Shown here in pieces: positions 47,964 through 61,071 of a stretch of DNA of 64,000 bases. Position numbers and translations under genes: made by a program. This DNA is from Terana coerulea (Eukaryota > Basidiomycota > Agaricomycetes > Polyporales > Phanerochaetaceae). The stretch lies in NCBI GenBank assembly GCA_024811115.1, contig JAKOGH010001126.1, positions 62,001 through 126,000 of the forward strand, read 5' to 3'. Every line of letters begins with the position of its first letter. The first letter of the stretch is position 1. The notes under the pieces are model-generated. The model made no database searches and was not told the origin of the DNA. It saw only the letters and a list, made by a program, of their open reading frames with translations.

Positions 47964-49566
47964 CGCGCACGCATCCGCGAGGCCTAGACAAATACTTGGC
48001 ATCAGAAATGAATCGCGCAAGCTTCGTCCCCTCGGAGTTGGCGGCTGTTGTTATGTGACCGGAACGCGACACACGGATCGGCAAAACTTTGGTTGCCTTG
48101 CGAACCGGTGAGTCAACGGACATGATAGCTCAGCTCAACGACCCAAGAGTCCGTGGTTCTCAGCTCGCAACGCTTGCAGTATACTCGAACTGTTCAAAAC
48201 AAGATGAGCTATGGCTCAGACGAAGTAGCTACCATCTCACAGCTTAATTAACAGACACCTTGCTTGCGCCGGGTAATAATGGTCGGCATGGGGACCCGAT
48301 CCCACATCATATGGCGAGATCGCTTCTTGAGTATACCTCCTGGTACTAATCATGATGATATATAGTGCGATGCGCTGAGAGTAAACGTGCGGGTCAGTGA
48401 AATACAAAGACCCCCTCGCGTAAATGGAATGGCAACCTTGTTGAAATCGCACGGATTTGAAGCTACAGGCCTTGTTGGGAAGCCCGCTGACTTTTCCGTC
48501 GTCTGAGAGTGTGAAGCTCGCCGTTATTACCTTATGTGAAAGAGCACGAGGATGAAGGAGCTCAAGTTTGTGTCACTGTGACGGTCTACGGCTCGTAACG
48601 ACCGGGGCGCTTGCGAAAGTGCCATTTGGCAAGTCAGGCACCCTTCCCCGCTAAATGCCGAATGTAGGCCTTTGTGGCGGCCACGCGTATCGGGCGCTTA
48701 AGAGATTTACCGCGGCCGAGCTTGGCCGACTTGTGATTTACAGCGTCCATGTCGACTCACCTCTCATCGCAGGTACTCCCACGTTCGCGTGCTCATAATT
48801 TATTGTGGAACTCTTTGCTGACCCTCATCAACTTCGAAAAGGGCGTTTTCTTCTACGCTGCTCGCCACGTCACGCAAGATCGGCTTGGAACCGGACGGTC
48901 TACAGCGTTTGATGTCGGAAAGAAATTCGTAGGCTCCGCTGTGCTGTTTTTAACGACCTTGGCTGACTAAAATACTCATATATACGCGAATAGTAATCGT
49001 ACGCCTTGCTGATTAATGTACTGTCCGTGCGAAAACAGTGAACCGGCACATCAACCGAGGGCTGTACGACGGATCCTCTAGCAGGAGTTCCTAAGCGAGT
49101 GATAGACTTCAGAATGGCACTCAATCATACCGATGGCAAATACAATTAGCACGCAGCATGCATCGGTCATACCCGAATTGGGATCCCCGAAGCCCCTGTG
49201 AAGTTCGAACAGCGTATGCCATGGCATTGATGCTCGAGCAGCTAAAGCCAAGTCATTGTAACACTTGACAGTGCGTAAGTTTAGTTTTGCCACGAGCTAG
49301 TGAAGATATATTAACAAGTGTTTTGCCCCTCGAATATCACAAGTGCTCGCAAGTGCTGCTTCGCAGTTCGGCTATCGAGGAGACATTCGAAGGCATTCCA
49401 CTCGGGCAGTCCACTGAACGTCTTCTCCCCGACTCCTCTGCTGCGATAAGGGGCTATCTTAGTAACTTGCTGCGCGTTGTATACTTCTCGATGCTCAATG
49501 TGGTAAGCTCTCTGCGTATTTATGCTCAAACCTGGGTGGACAGGGGTGAGTCTCATACCGACTGAA
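47964..49566. other. Intergenic region
   Basis: About 1.6 kb between divergent genes; no supportable coding region or RNA gene. Confidence 0.4.
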
Positions 49567-50829
49567 ATGTCTTCCCCTCCCAATAGCAAGAAGCTTATCC
49601 TTGTCATCGGCGCGACTGGTGCCCAAGGTATTCCGGTCGTTGACAGCCTCCTTGCTCCTGCCAAGGACGGGGCTCCTTCGCCCTATGCCGTCCGGGCGCT
49701 GACAAGAAACACTGAGAGCCCGCGCGCTCAGGAGCTTGCTGCCAAAGGCGTTGAGCTCTTCAAAGGTTCACACTCATTCACTTATACCGTACCTTGGCTG
49801 AAACGTACCTACGTGGTATAGGGTCTTTCGAAGATCTGCCCACCGTCCAGGCGGCCCTCCAGGGCGTGTATGGCGTGTGGTCGAACCCTGACACGTTTAC
49901 CGTCGGAGAACAAAGAGAGCTCTTCTTGGGCATGCGCATGTTTGAGTTGTCGAAGCAGGTCAAGACTGTCCGCCATTATATCTGGAGCAACCTCGATTAC
50001 GTGACCAAAGTTTGTCTATGATCATGCAGCCAGTTTTTAGAGCTGATTCTTTGCGGGGTTTTACAGAAGTCTGGATATGATCCGAAATATAGAGTTGAGC
50101 ATCACGACGCGAAGGGACGCGTTGGGGAATGGCTGAAAGCACAACCGTCTGTTGTCAGTGACAACGATATGTCGTGGAGTGCTGTTTCTACGGGTCCTTA
50201 CATGGACATGCTTAACCTGGTGCGTTTCGACGATTTGATGTATGGACCTAATCATTGACCATTTTATTAATCAGTTCATGTTTGGCCCTGTGGCGCAGCG
50301 TGCGGATGGCACATATATCTTCGCCACGCCCATCTCCCCCACCGGCCACGTCCCGATGGTCGCGCTCTCCGACATCGGATATTTTGCTCGATACTCATTC
50401 GACAACCGCGAGCTCACCTCCGGCAAGGATCTTGAGATTGCTAGTGACATGGTCGGATGGGATTACCTCGTCTCGACGTTCACCAAGGTCACAGGCAAGA
50501 AGACGATCGTTCTTTGGCAGTCCAAGGAAGAGTGGTTCCGCAACTTCAAGAACCCCGACACTCCCCTCGCGAACGAACGCGCTCCCGGCGACGGCTTGTC
50601 CTGGAGGCAGAACTTCACAGGGTGGTGGAATATGTGGAGCGATAACATTGTAACGAGGGATATGGGGTGGATTAGGAAAGTGAACCCTGACGGACACAAC
50701 CTCGAGAGCTGGATGAGAGAAACCGGATACACCGGAGATAAACCCAGTCAGCTTCTGCTGAAGAATGCTTCAGATGGCAAGGGAGTTGCTGCGGACCACG
50801 ATTATATTGCTGCTACATACCAGAAGTAA
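49567..50829 (+). CDS. NmrA-like NAD(P)-binding protein 1
   Basis: Join(49567..49765, 49822..50009, 50067..50219, 50275..50829), 364 aa, intact. The N-terminal Rossmann nucleotide-binding motif is KLILVIGATGAQGIPVVDSL; then VRALTRNTES (the region that contacts the cofactor phosphate in NmrA proteins), SFEDLPTVQAALQGVYGVW and HYIWSNLDY. The C-terminal half contains STGPYMDMLN and PISPTGHVPMVALSDIGYFA. These belong to the atypical short-chain dehydrogenase NmrA/HSCARG group, acting as redox sensors or isoflavone-reductase-like enzymes in the cytosol. It is one of three paralogs in 6.2 kb; all share exon lengths 188 and 153 for exons 2 and 3. Confidence 0.88.
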
Positions 50830-51295
50830 CCGTAGGATGTCTCTAGTATACTGCGTATTCAATTTATGTATGCTGCGGCCCGGGTCGTGAATGAATGTAT
50901 CGGCCTGACCCCACAGTCTGGAATGATCCGTTCGCAAGGTGCTTCGCCAAGGCCTTTACATACTACCAGCTCGTCGTGCACTTTCGAACATTGTGAGGCG
51001 AACCTGCAGTCATCGCAATCTCGCTGTACTGGACTATGGTAGGAGGATTTATGACACCGCATCTTGCACGCGCACCGTCATGCCCTCATGCACGGAATTG
51101 TTAGCGAAATATGCCGTGGAATGACCGCACTCGAGTCGGTCGGTGATCCAGTAGATCCTCGCAGGTCCTCAGCCCTCCGAAATCAAACATCGCCACGCGT
51201 ACAGTATATGAAGTATCTCATATGAAGTACTGCGGTGCGTTCAAGTATATTAACAAACTTGTGAGGGAAGGAAAGCGTACATGCGTGTAAAATAG
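50830..51295. other. Convergent intergenic region
   Basis: 466 bp between the 3' ends of NmrA-like genes 1 and 2; no gene seen. Confidence 0.4.
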
Positions 51296-52575
51296 CTAAG
51301 CTTGGCCGAGAGTGGCGAAGCTATACTCACGATCCGGGACAACTGTCTTACCGTCCTCGGCATTCTTCAACAAAACACGAGCAGGGGCGTCCCCGGTGTA
51401 GTTGTTCGCCCTCATCCAACTCTCCAGGGTATGGCCGTCCGGGTTGACCTTCCTGATCCACCCCATATCGCGAGCAGTGATGTTGTTGCTGAAGTTGTTC
51501 CACCACCCAGTGAAGTTCTGCCTGAAGGTCAGGCCTTCGCCGGAAGCGCGCTCGTTCGCCTGGGGAACGTCGGGGTTCTTGAAGTGACGGAACCACTCGT
51601 CATGGGTCTGGTAGACAGCGACCGCCTTCTTGCCCGTGACTTTGGTGAACGTCGAGACGAGGTAGTCCCATCCGACCATGTCGCTGGCGATCTCAAGGTC
51701 CTTCGCGGAGGTGAGCTCGCGGTTGTCGAAGGTGTATCGGGCAAAGAAGCCGATGTCGGAGAGTGCGACCATGGGGACGTGGCCGGTACGAGAAATGGGG
51801 GTAGCGAAGACGTAGGTCCCGTCGGTGCGCTTGGTGACAGGGGCGAACATGAACTGGGTGATCAAGCTCCTAGTCAACACGTGGATCATTGACGAACAGG
51901 AAGAAAATACGCACGATATTGAGCATGTCCATATACGGTCCAGTAGAAACGGCGCTCCAGGAGAGATCATTGTCGCTGACGATAGATGGCTGGGCCTTTA
52001 ACCACTCCGCGACACGACCCTTGCCGTCGTAGTGCTCGACCCGGTGCGCGGGATTGTATCCGGCTTTCTGTAAGGCCGTGATACCTTAGTACATGCGGGT
52101 CGCCTCCAGATGTAAGGCCGATGACGTACCTTGTATCCATAGTCGAGGCTGCTCCACACGTAGTGGCGGACAGTCTTAATCTGTTTCGCTAACTCGAAAA
52201 TACGCATGCCTAAGAAGGTCTCCCGCTGCTCTCCGACGGTGAAGGAGTCGGGGTTCGACCAAACGCCATACACGCCATGAAGGGCGGCGAGGACAGTAGC
52301 CAAATCTTCGAAAGAGCCTATGCGATGCAAGGTACGCTTCAGCAGAGGTACAGTACGTTAGTCAAATTGAACGGACCTTTGACGAGCTCGACGCCTTTGG
52401 AAGCCAGCTCCTGAGCGCGAGGGCTTTGCGTGTTTCTTGTCAATGCACGGACGGCATACGGTGAAGGAGACCCGTCCTTGGTAGGAGCGAGGAGGCTGTC
52501 GATGACTGGGATGCCTTGGGCACCGGTGGCTCCGATAACAAGGATAAGTTTCTTGGCAGAGGTAGTGGCAGACAT
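51296..52575 (-). CDS. NmrA-like NAD(P)-binding protein 2
   Basis: Complement(51296..51853, 51915..52067, 52130..52317, 52377..52575), 365 aa, intact. Start MSATTSAKKLILVIGATGAQ at 52575 with the GATGAQG nucleotide-binding loop, VRALTRNTQSPRAQELASKG, GSFEDLATVLAALHGVYGVW and the same C-terminal landmarks as its neighbours. A TATAAATA box lies 45 nt upstream of the ATG, a tight spacing that suggests a short 5' UTR. It points away from gene 3 and towards gene 1. Substrate or partner unknown. Confidence 0.88.
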
Positions 52576-52619
52576 GGTGATTGTGCTGAGTCGTTATTTT
52601 GCATGGTATAACACGCCCG

Positions 52620-52627
52620 TATTTATA
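52620..52627 (-). promoter_or_regulatory. TATA box of NmrA-like gene 2
   Basis: TATAAATA on the minus strand, 45 nt upstream of the ATG. Confidence 0.55.
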
Positions 52628-54440
52628 GGACATTGTTGAGTTGACCGCGCACGAGAACGAATTCCACGATGCCCGGAGTCTCACCGAGACACAGTCCTTC
52701 CACGTAGTCATTACCTTCGGTGAGAAGTCTCTGGCCTCCAATAGGCGAAATGAAGGCCTCTTAATCGACGGTTGGTATGCGTCAGATTCACGACATGGTG
52801 GTGTTGCAGAGACAAACCTTCAAGTCGTTGGAGATAAATTTCAGTCAACTGAAAATTTAACCAAGATAAAACTCACCAGTGCTCCTTACACAATATGTCA
52901 CAGTAGCCAGTGGTCTTGGCAGTGGTTCGAAAGGGCCGTCGTCGCTGTACTTACAGTTCATTAACACATTCGGACATCCCATATTTGGCATGCCCGAGAT
53001 GAGAACTATGGTTTGAGTTGAAGCTTCTTTGCACGCATCCACATAGATCATGGCGCAATTCCCGCAGCAATGAGATCTAAAAATCCACGCCTAACATGGA
53101 CAATGAACCAGTGATTCACCCGCTTACGACCATAAATGTGTGCAGTAGCGTGCATTCAAGTGAGCCGGTACCAGTACCATATTAAACATGGTGAACGAGA
53201 GAAGTCTAGTACATGCAAGAACTATCTGGGTATATACCATGTGGCATGATTCAGTTTCACAGTGCTCTGGACAATGTACAAACTTGAACCACACACCTGG
53301 TCGTATTGTAGCATTCCTGGAAGACTACTCGTGAGCTGTGCTTCGAGCAGTAACAAAATCGTTACGCATTAAACGCTTCTACATTCCGTACTTGTTGCTC
53401 TTACGTTCCCTTGTCGTGCGAGTGAGGATAGCCGTCATGCACGTGCACCCGCTGTAAGAAATAACTCTGGATCTCTGCTATACAGAAAAACTTGTCCGTG
53501 GTCGAGTTACCAAGCGTCTGATTTTAAGTAACACACATCAGTTTACGTACCCATAGGCTGGCTAGTAACAGGGGTAGTGCAATTCAGGAGCTCCGAGTCG
53601 AAAGTGCGGTCTGGCGGGGGTCTGGCGGGAAATTGGCGGGAAAGAGTGAAAAGCGCGCGTCGTTGACCGCAGCTTCGTGCACGGCAAACGCCGAAACCAA
53701 CCGACGCTCTGGCAGAGGGCGGCTGCTTCAAGTTTCAAGTTGGCTTTATTGGTGGCAGCCAGCTTGCATGTACACATACCCCGACGGTCGATATCATCAC
53801 TTCTGCAGCTGTGAGCTTACTCTGTGCTGGGCTACTTGGCTCATTCGTGGCGCAAGTGTGAGTATCATTAATATTATCGAAAGATCACGGCTCAACTTCA
53901 CTGCAGTCCACCAAGTCTCAGAACCACTGGAGTAACCCAGTGAGTATGTTCTCTGAACGTCTAGAATACTGGAACTACTGGTCTTACATTTCTGGATTCT
54001 AGTGAGTGTCTTTGGAGACCTCGCGAATTGAGGGGAGGGTCGCACGACGTGTTTGCAGTCGGCCCCCAGCATCGGGCATACCAGGAATGGAATGCCCGAC
54101 TCGGCCAGCAAGTAAAGCAGTGAAAACTTAGACCCGCTGTTGACATGACCGAGAGTTCGCAGGTGCTGGCTAGCGTGATGCCGAGCGAGATGTCAACGTA
54201 CTGAACTTCATTCGGACAATGCGGTCTACATGGATAGGCCTTTCACCGGCGACGCTGTGGGATCGATCTCGGGGCCGGACCAGATACCGCACTAAAGGTT
54301 GGAGTTGGGTGCTTCTGCCCGGCCGTTGTACCTCGAAATACTTCTCGCCGAACATCATGCCTCCGGGCGATGGCTTTGTCTTGGTGAGATCCAGATATCG
54401 TGTGTCGTGCTAGGTGAGTTCCATGGATGATGGCGTCCCC
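52628..54440. other. Divergent intergenic region between NmrA-like genes 2 and 3
   Basis: About 1.8 kb without a supportable coding region on either strand. Confidence 0.4.
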
Positions 54441-54447
54441 ATAAATA
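54441..54447 (+). promoter_or_regulatory. TATA box of NmrA-like gene 3
   Basis: ATAAATA 55 nt upstream of the ATG; same position relative to the gene as the box of gene 2. Confidence 0.5.
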
Positions 54448-54495
54448 GTGTCGTCGTATTCAACGCTGCAGCATAGTTCTGTATCGCTCACAGTC

Positions 54496-55763
54496 ATGCC
54501 TGCCGCTAAGAAGCTCATTCTCGTTATTGGCGCGACCGGTGCCCAAGGGATTGCTGTTATTGACAGCCTTCTTGCCCCGTCCAAGGATGGATCTCCCTCT
54601 CCGTACTCCATCCGTGCATTGACAAGGAATACACATGGTCAGCGCGCCCAAGAGCTAGCTGCTAAGGGTGTCGAACTCTTCCAAGGTCAATCCAAACCAT
54701 CCTCATTTCACGCTACCAAGCTGACACGTTTACATGATATAGGGTCTTTCGAAGATCTATCCACCGTCTTCGCTGCCCTTCAGGGCGTGTATGGCGCATG
54801 GGTAAACACTGACTCCTTCACCGTCGGAGAGGAGAGAGAAACCTTCCTTGGCGTGCGCATCTTCGAGTTGGCGAAGCAAATCAAGTCTATCCGCCACTAC
54901 GTCTGGAGCAACCTTGATTATGGTTACAAGGTGCGTCTTGCAGGTTGTCGGATGGTTATTGTGTTATGCATGCTGAGAATAAATACAACAGAAAGGCGGA
55001 TATGACCCCAAATACAGGGCAGAACATTATGATGGGAAGGGTCGCATTGCTGAGTGGCTAAAGGCCCAGCCGTCCATCGTCAGCGACAACGATATGTCCT
55101 GGACCTCCGTTACCACGGGACCGTACATGGACATGCTCAACACTGTGCGTTTTCTTGCAGTCTGTGAATGACAGACACTGTGCTGACTGGGGCTTCATTC
55201 AATAAGTTCATGTTTGGTCCTCTTACTCGCCGCTCTGACGGTACCTACGTCTTCGCCACTCCTATCTCCAAGACCGGCCACGTCCCCATGATCGCGCTCT
55301 CCGACCTCGGGTATTTCGCCCGGTACACCTTCGACAACCGCGAGCTCACGTCTGCGAAAGACCTCGAAGTCGCCACCGAGCTGGTCGGGTGGGACCACCT
55401 CATCGCGACGTTCACGAAAGTCACCGGGAAGAAGGCGGTCGCCGTCCACCAGACCTTCGACGAGTGGTTCCGCCACTTCAAGGACGCCGACATCCCGCAG
55501 GCGAACGAGCGCTCCCCGGCGAGGGCCTCACTTGGCGACAGAACTTCACGGGATGGTGGAATCTGTGGAGCGACAACGTGGTCAAGAGGGACATCGAGTG
55601 GCTGCGCAAGGTCAACCCGAACGGCCATACCCTGGAGAGCTGGATGAGGGCGAACAACTACACGGGAGACGCTCCCGCGAAAGGCCTGCTGAAGAATGCT
55701 GAGGATGGCAAAGGTATCAAACGCAACCCGGACCACAGTGAAACCACTCTTGGTCGTGCTTAG
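54496..55763 (+). CDS. NmrA-like NAD(P)-binding protein 3 (one frameshift)
   Basis: Exons 54496..54685, 54743..54930, 54992..55144 and 55207..55763. MPAAKKLILVIGATGAQGIA gives the Rossmann loop; all landmarks of the paralogs are present, ending LLKNAEDGKGIKRNPDH. In the last exon the frame shifts by one base at the C run 55514..55517: upstream reads ADIPQANERS, downstream reads GEGLTWRQNFTGWWNLW, and both match genes 1 and 2. One extra C would restore the frame, so this is either a fresh mutation or a homopolymer error. It ends 48 bp from the end of the adenylate-forming reductase gene (tail to tail). Confidence 0.82.
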
Positions 55764-55811
55764 GTAGTTCGCGTGCTCATGTAATTTCCGTGATTTGTCT
55801 TCAAGGTGCGG

Positions 55812-58800
55812 TTAGATAGGGGCGAGCATGTTGTGCATATAGAGAAGGATATAGCATCTTGTACATTGAATTCGTATAAGAGTGACGACATGTTCAGCCA
55901 AGTAAAAGCCGGTACTCCTCCATCTCATGACAAACTTCCACACAAGTTCCTCCCAGGAGAACGAGGCGTCTAGCAAGGACTTCATCGTAGGCGACATCTG
56001 TCGGGCAACCGTGATGTCGTAAAGGGTTCCGGAGATCCCTTCTGAGGTTTCATGAGCTGCTTGATATATTCAGCAACAAAACGTCGCGAGGAAGTAGTGA
56101 GTACCCACGTTTGACTGCCAGAGCCCAAGTAAACTCTGTGCTTGTGCATCAACCATCGACATTGAGTCCCTAAGCTTCTCCATCCATTCATCCGCGGTGA
56201 CTCGTCGAAAGCGAAGACCAGATGCTTCCAAATGGTCCAAGAGCTCAGCCCAAGGAAGGCCGCGCTGATTGACAAGGTGAAAGATTGGGATGGTTCCATA
56301 GCGAGTCTTCGGTACAGTTACGCTGGCCGTACAGACGTCTATCAACACGTCTGCTGCAACGTCGAAAGGCAGTAGAAACAGTTTCTGAGGAAAGAGTTCA
56401 GTTATCATATGACGAGAAGTAGTCGGCGCCACAGACCTCATCGGGTAATTCTGGGAGGCAACCTGTGTGCCGCACTGTAGCGAGCAGCAGCGGCCACGCC
56501 TCGGTCTCGTTCCAAATCCCGTGCTGGGTGTCTCCGCACAGCTGACCAATGCGAGCGACGAAAATCCGTCCGGGGGCTAGCGCGTGCGCACTGTTGCACA
56601 AATGTTCGGCGACCCACTTTGACTGAGCATAGCCCAGTGCTGCAGAGCTAGCTGGGTTATCAGGTAATTTCTCGTATATGATGTTACTGTGAGCGTTCGT
56701 AGGCTGGGTAGCCGCGGCGATCGAGGAGCAGAGAATCATGCGAGCACCGCGACCAGAGTGTATAACCAAGTCAAGGAGGTTCATTGTCCCTAACAACGTA
56801 TAATCAGTGGCGAACAGTAAGATTTCGTTGTGGATTTACCGCGAATGGCGGGTTCGAAACTTCCCAAACCGAGCACAAAGTTGACCGGCCAAGCAGCCTA
56901 CAGTGGTGAGTTGTGAGTGCCCTCACATATACGTCAATACAATGTATGCACTCACATGAATCACATGAGTGGCATCCTGGACCAACTCCTCGAAAATTTG
57001 GCGATTTAATCCAAGCGACTCTTGTGTGAGATCGGCAGCATATACCCTGACTCTACTCTTCTTGGAACCGAAATCGTCGAACAACTCGCGATCGCGCAGA
57101 TTGGTCACAAGGCGTTCGAGTGCGTGTGCGTCATTCGTAGCCCGGATCAACGCGACGACGTGAAAGTCTGTGCGTTCCAGCAGCTTTACGAGCACATGAG
57201 CTCCTAGAGATCCGGTTGCGCCGGTCAAAACCTTCAAAACCCTTTCAGTCAATCATACCAAAGTTGTCCATCGTATTTCACTTACCACTACAGTTTTCCT
57301 GGGTGCAAGAACGGATGCCAAGTTTCTTGAAGTGGCTCGGGGCACATCACCATCGTGCTTGTACTCGTACTTGTGTAGAAGCCGTTTCATGGCGTCGTGT
57401 TGACGGTGAAGCTCATCCTCTGTTGTAGCCTTATTAGTAGCCACGCGTTTTATGCTCATGTTGCCTTCGCGGAGATGCATAATGTGTTCAACCAAGCTTG
57501 AGAATCAAGCATCAGTTGGCTGATGAGCATCCTGGACTGAAAGGTAACCTACAGCTCAATAGAAGGATACTCGAATACGATATTGCTGGATAAGATTCTT
57601 GCTGAAGGAGGCAGCAGCTAAAATTCAGAGTTCAGCATAGGTCATCACTGACGATGGTCATACACGAACCTTCTGCAGAGCCGATCGGATAGCAACCGCT
57701 TGGACGGAATCAACACCCGCGTTGAAGAGATCATCGTTATCTCCAAAAATATTCTCGATGCTCGCAGTTGCAGCTCCCGGCTGCGGGGTAACAGGCAATC
57801 TTCGTTTCTCGGAAAGGGCCGCGAGTACTGCCGCCTTCACGTAAAGTCTCACGTCGGCCTTGGTCTTGACTTCAGGGTCCTCTGCTCCATTTGCTCCATG
57901 CTCGAGACGTCGGTATGCCTGATCTATTTCCTCGGCGAATGCCTGCAGCGCCTTCGGTCGGACAACTGAGCCCTTGCTCGTTTTGGGAATCTTCGACGAC
58001 GTTTGCTCAGGCACGATGATGACAAGTTCGTCCATGATCATGGCATACGACGGGTTGGACTGGTTGATGGCATGCACACGCGCGAAGATGTCGGCCCTGG
58101 TGAATTCAGGAGAAGAGGGTATGATGATGGCACCGAGTGAAGGTCTAGATGCGCCGAAAATGATCGCTTCGGTTATTGAAGGGCATGCGCGAAGAGCTGT
58201 CTCCAGAGGGTTCGCGGAGACCTTTTTCCAGTAGTCTACGCGGAATACATCATCATATTGTACAAAGAAAAGATCGGGAGATTTACTGACGAGAACTACA
58301 ATATCGTCTGTCCTTCCGTGGTATTTCCACGCGTTCGAGATACTTGGGTGCTTAGCATATAGGTCGCCCGTGGCAAAACAACCGTTGTCACGGTTAGAGA
58401 CCACCTGAACGGATTTTTCTCAGCGATCAGGAGGTAGTGGTAAAATCAAAACCAAAGTCACAAACCCTTGTCGTCCACTTGGCATCCACAACCAATTCGT
58501 ACATGTTCTCTTCCCCGACAGACTCAAAATGGAGTAACTTCAAGCCCAGATCGTGATTACGCAGCCAACTCCACTTTTTGTCGTTGTCATAATCTCTATG
58601 TGAGCTCATGAGGACTATACGTTCAGTGAGTATTGACGGAGTTCAGGTATACGAAAACAACCTACACCCGCATTCGCTTGAACCCAGCCGGCTGACTAGC
58701 CTCACCCCGTGCTCAACCATATCATCTCCTACTGCCGTGGATACCTGTCAGATATCTGCGTCGCCAACATTAAAATTACGATGTAGACTCACAAGCTTCT

Positions 58801-59980
58801 GGTAAGGGTGCGCCACCCGTGCTGACCAAGTGCATCGTCTGCAGCATATTCATGCCTTCGAGACTCTCAGCGAGCATCTTTAGAATGTACGGGACGGACA
58901 AGAACGCCCGGGCTTCAGAGCAGACTGACAATGCTCCAAGAACATTTGACACTGTGATCGGGTAGAGAGACGAGAAGAGGTAAAGTGTAGAGAGGGCGTT
59001 CATCGAACGTAATAAATCTGCACTGCCACCCTGTACCGCCAAGTCATGATTAGAGTAGCTCGACCGTTAATAGCGTAGATACAAACGTGAAAGAGAGGGG
59101 TAGTCGTGAACGCAGGTTCACCGGGCATGCACGGTATTGCCTCTGTCCAGATGCGGTGGGGGTGATAAATTGGCTGTGAAAGTAGCCTCAGCCTGGTGTA
59201 TCAGCGTCACGCCAGTTACTGTCTATACCTTCGGCATTCCAGTCGACCCGCTAGTATGCATTACCAGGGCAGTGAGTTGGCTTTCGTCCTCCAGGGATAG
59301 AGCGGATTCCCAAACCCGACCAGCGCCGTATCCCCATGTTGCTCTTGACGCCAAGTCCACAACGATGACGTCGGGGCACAACTTCACGGCCGCTTGGCCC
59401 TGCTCGCGAAGATTAGGATGGCAGATCAGCTGTGTCACCACTGTCACTCGACACAAGTGGGCTATTGCTTCTGTAGTATTCTGAGGGCTATGAAATTCTG
59501 GAGTGAGTTTCGTGTGATGCGCTGGAATTGGCTGCACTCACGCGAGTAGCAGCACGCCGTACCCCAGCCGAAGAGCGGCAAAGAGAGTGACAAGTAGGTC
59601 GGCGCAGCTTGGTGCAAGAAGTGCAATGATTCTTTCGGACCTGTCGTTCTTCGACCGTGCGATCATCGAGGTATGATCTGCGTAATGAGAGGCAACGGAA
59701 TTGCTTGCAGCGAGGAGAGAGGCGAAAGCTATTACACATTTCAGCAGAAGTTCAATGTGAATGAATCACTAAATGGAAACATACTGAAGGTAAGTACCTC
59801 CCATTCGCCATCTGGCTTTGAGCGTTCTGGAAAGCCTGCGACGCAGAGATTTGGATGCGATATAGCCCGCTCCTCCAGCAGCTGGTTCAGTGATACGAAA
59901 TAATGAGGATGCATTTCGTTCCACTCTTGAGCTTGCGAAGCGGTGCATGTCAAGTACGACGACTTGACGACGTTCTGCAT
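55812..59980 (-). CDS. Adenylate-forming reductase (A-T-R, NRPS-like)
   Basis: Multi-exon gene from ATG 59980 (MQNVVKSSYL) to about 55812. The adenylation domain runs over about 59980-57900: ERIIALLAPSCADLLVTLFA, the ATP-binding loop MHTSGSTGMPK near 59220-59250, STGGAPLPEACES, FATGDLYAKHP and HGRTDDIVVLVS. A carrier domain follows with the phosphopantetheine Ser in FNAGVDSVQAVAI (codon near 57706). The C-terminal thioester reductase has VLTGATGSLGAHVLVKLLER, then SSIAAATQP, LGYAQSKWVAEHL and VARIGQLCGD. No condensation domain is present. Such A-T-R enzymes activate a single carboxylic or amino acid and release it as an aldehyde or alcohol; the substrate is not readable here. Exon ends in the middle of the A domain are not resolved. 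The last intron is 56058..56104. Confidence 0.85.
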
Positions 59981-60482
59981 GCTAGTACGGAGTGGTGGTG
60001 TTCAGGCTCGTGGAGCGGGGCACCAGCAGCATGGTCTTTATGAGCTCTTATAAAGGGGCTGCAAATAAACAGGCGTTGCATCTGGTCCCTTAATACTACA
60101 TACATCATGTGAGTATTCAAGTAAGGATGCAGTAATCGAGTATCACTTACCGAGTCAGCGCGCCAGTCAGAACCTGGAAGCGTCCCTTCGTTCGCTATAG
60201 TCACTCCTCGGCTCCGACAATGCCTGACACTGGTGGTGTCAATGAGACCGGAGAGTGGACACCATATTTGCATCGTGGCTCCCTACATGTATAGGGTGCA
60301 ACGTCGCTATTGGCGACGAGGACGAGAGCAGCCCGGAAAATTGGAATCCCAGCCGGAGGCGCCGGCGCTCGATGTTTGGTGCTATTTGTCCTGTCTGTAG
60401 ACGCCCAAGCCGCATTCGTCCGACACACCCGTCTGCGACCTTTCCACACAAACCAAACGACGTGAACCACATCCCCGAAAAC
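59981..60482. other. Divergent promoter region, reductase and COX9
   Basis: About 500 bp between two head-to-head genes. No other gene is seen. Confidence 0.4.
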
Positions 60483-60787
60483 ATGATCGCACCCATTGTC
60501 GGCAAGCTCAGGAAGCGTTTCTGGCTCGATGTCACCTGCGGTCTTGGTCTTGGCGTGGCCGCTGGGTACACATTCTGGTGAGTTTCCGTTTCGTGCGCGC
60601 GGCGAGTTTGCGGACTTACATCCCCCGCAGGTATGGCATCCACTTGAAGAGCGGTGAGTCCTGAAGACCCTAATTCTTGGGATAATAGGTCGTTATGCTC
60701 CGTACTGACTTGCTCCATCCAGTCCAAAGGCAGGAGGAGTACTACCTCAGACTCGAGCGGGCAAAGCGTCAGGAGGGCGGAATCTAA
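60483..60787 (+). CDS. COX9: Cytochrome c oxidase subunit VIIa
   Basis: Join(60483..60577, 60631..60653, 60723..60787), 60 aa, close to the 59 aa of yeast Cox9. It reads MIAPIVGKLRKRFWLDVTCG, then a single membrane helix GLGLGVAAGYTFW, YGIHLKS and a charged C-terminus EEYYLRLERAKRQEGGI. Introns of 53 and 69 nt are in phase; the middle exon has only 23 nt. It is a nuclear-encoded single-pass subunit of the inner mitochondrial membrane complex IV. I chose the ATG nearest the conserved core; an upstream frame is open but unlike the family. Confidence 0.85.
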
Positions 60788-61071
60788 GCGTAGACCATAC
60801 AATGCATTCGGACATCACACACAATGGTTTCATAACTCGCCCATGACATCCTGCACCACTTCAAGTACATTTACACGTCAAGAATGGCGGCCGTAGGTTG
60901 TTGCCGCTGGCCTCACACAAAACGCGCTGTACCACCGCTGTGAGGCATGCCCGTTGGACCGTTAATTGTACCTGGTCAAGCAACGTGAAATATACAAGCG
61001 TACATCCTTGAGATCACGACAGAACACAGACAAGACTCCTGAGTAACGTGAAGCGGTATAAATTACTGAGG

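Noticed and set aside
48270..48345. Possible tRNA-like arm (GGGACCCGATCCCAC)
   Set aside because: No TTCGA-type T-loop, no matching acceptor stem and no anticodon arm at the right spacing.
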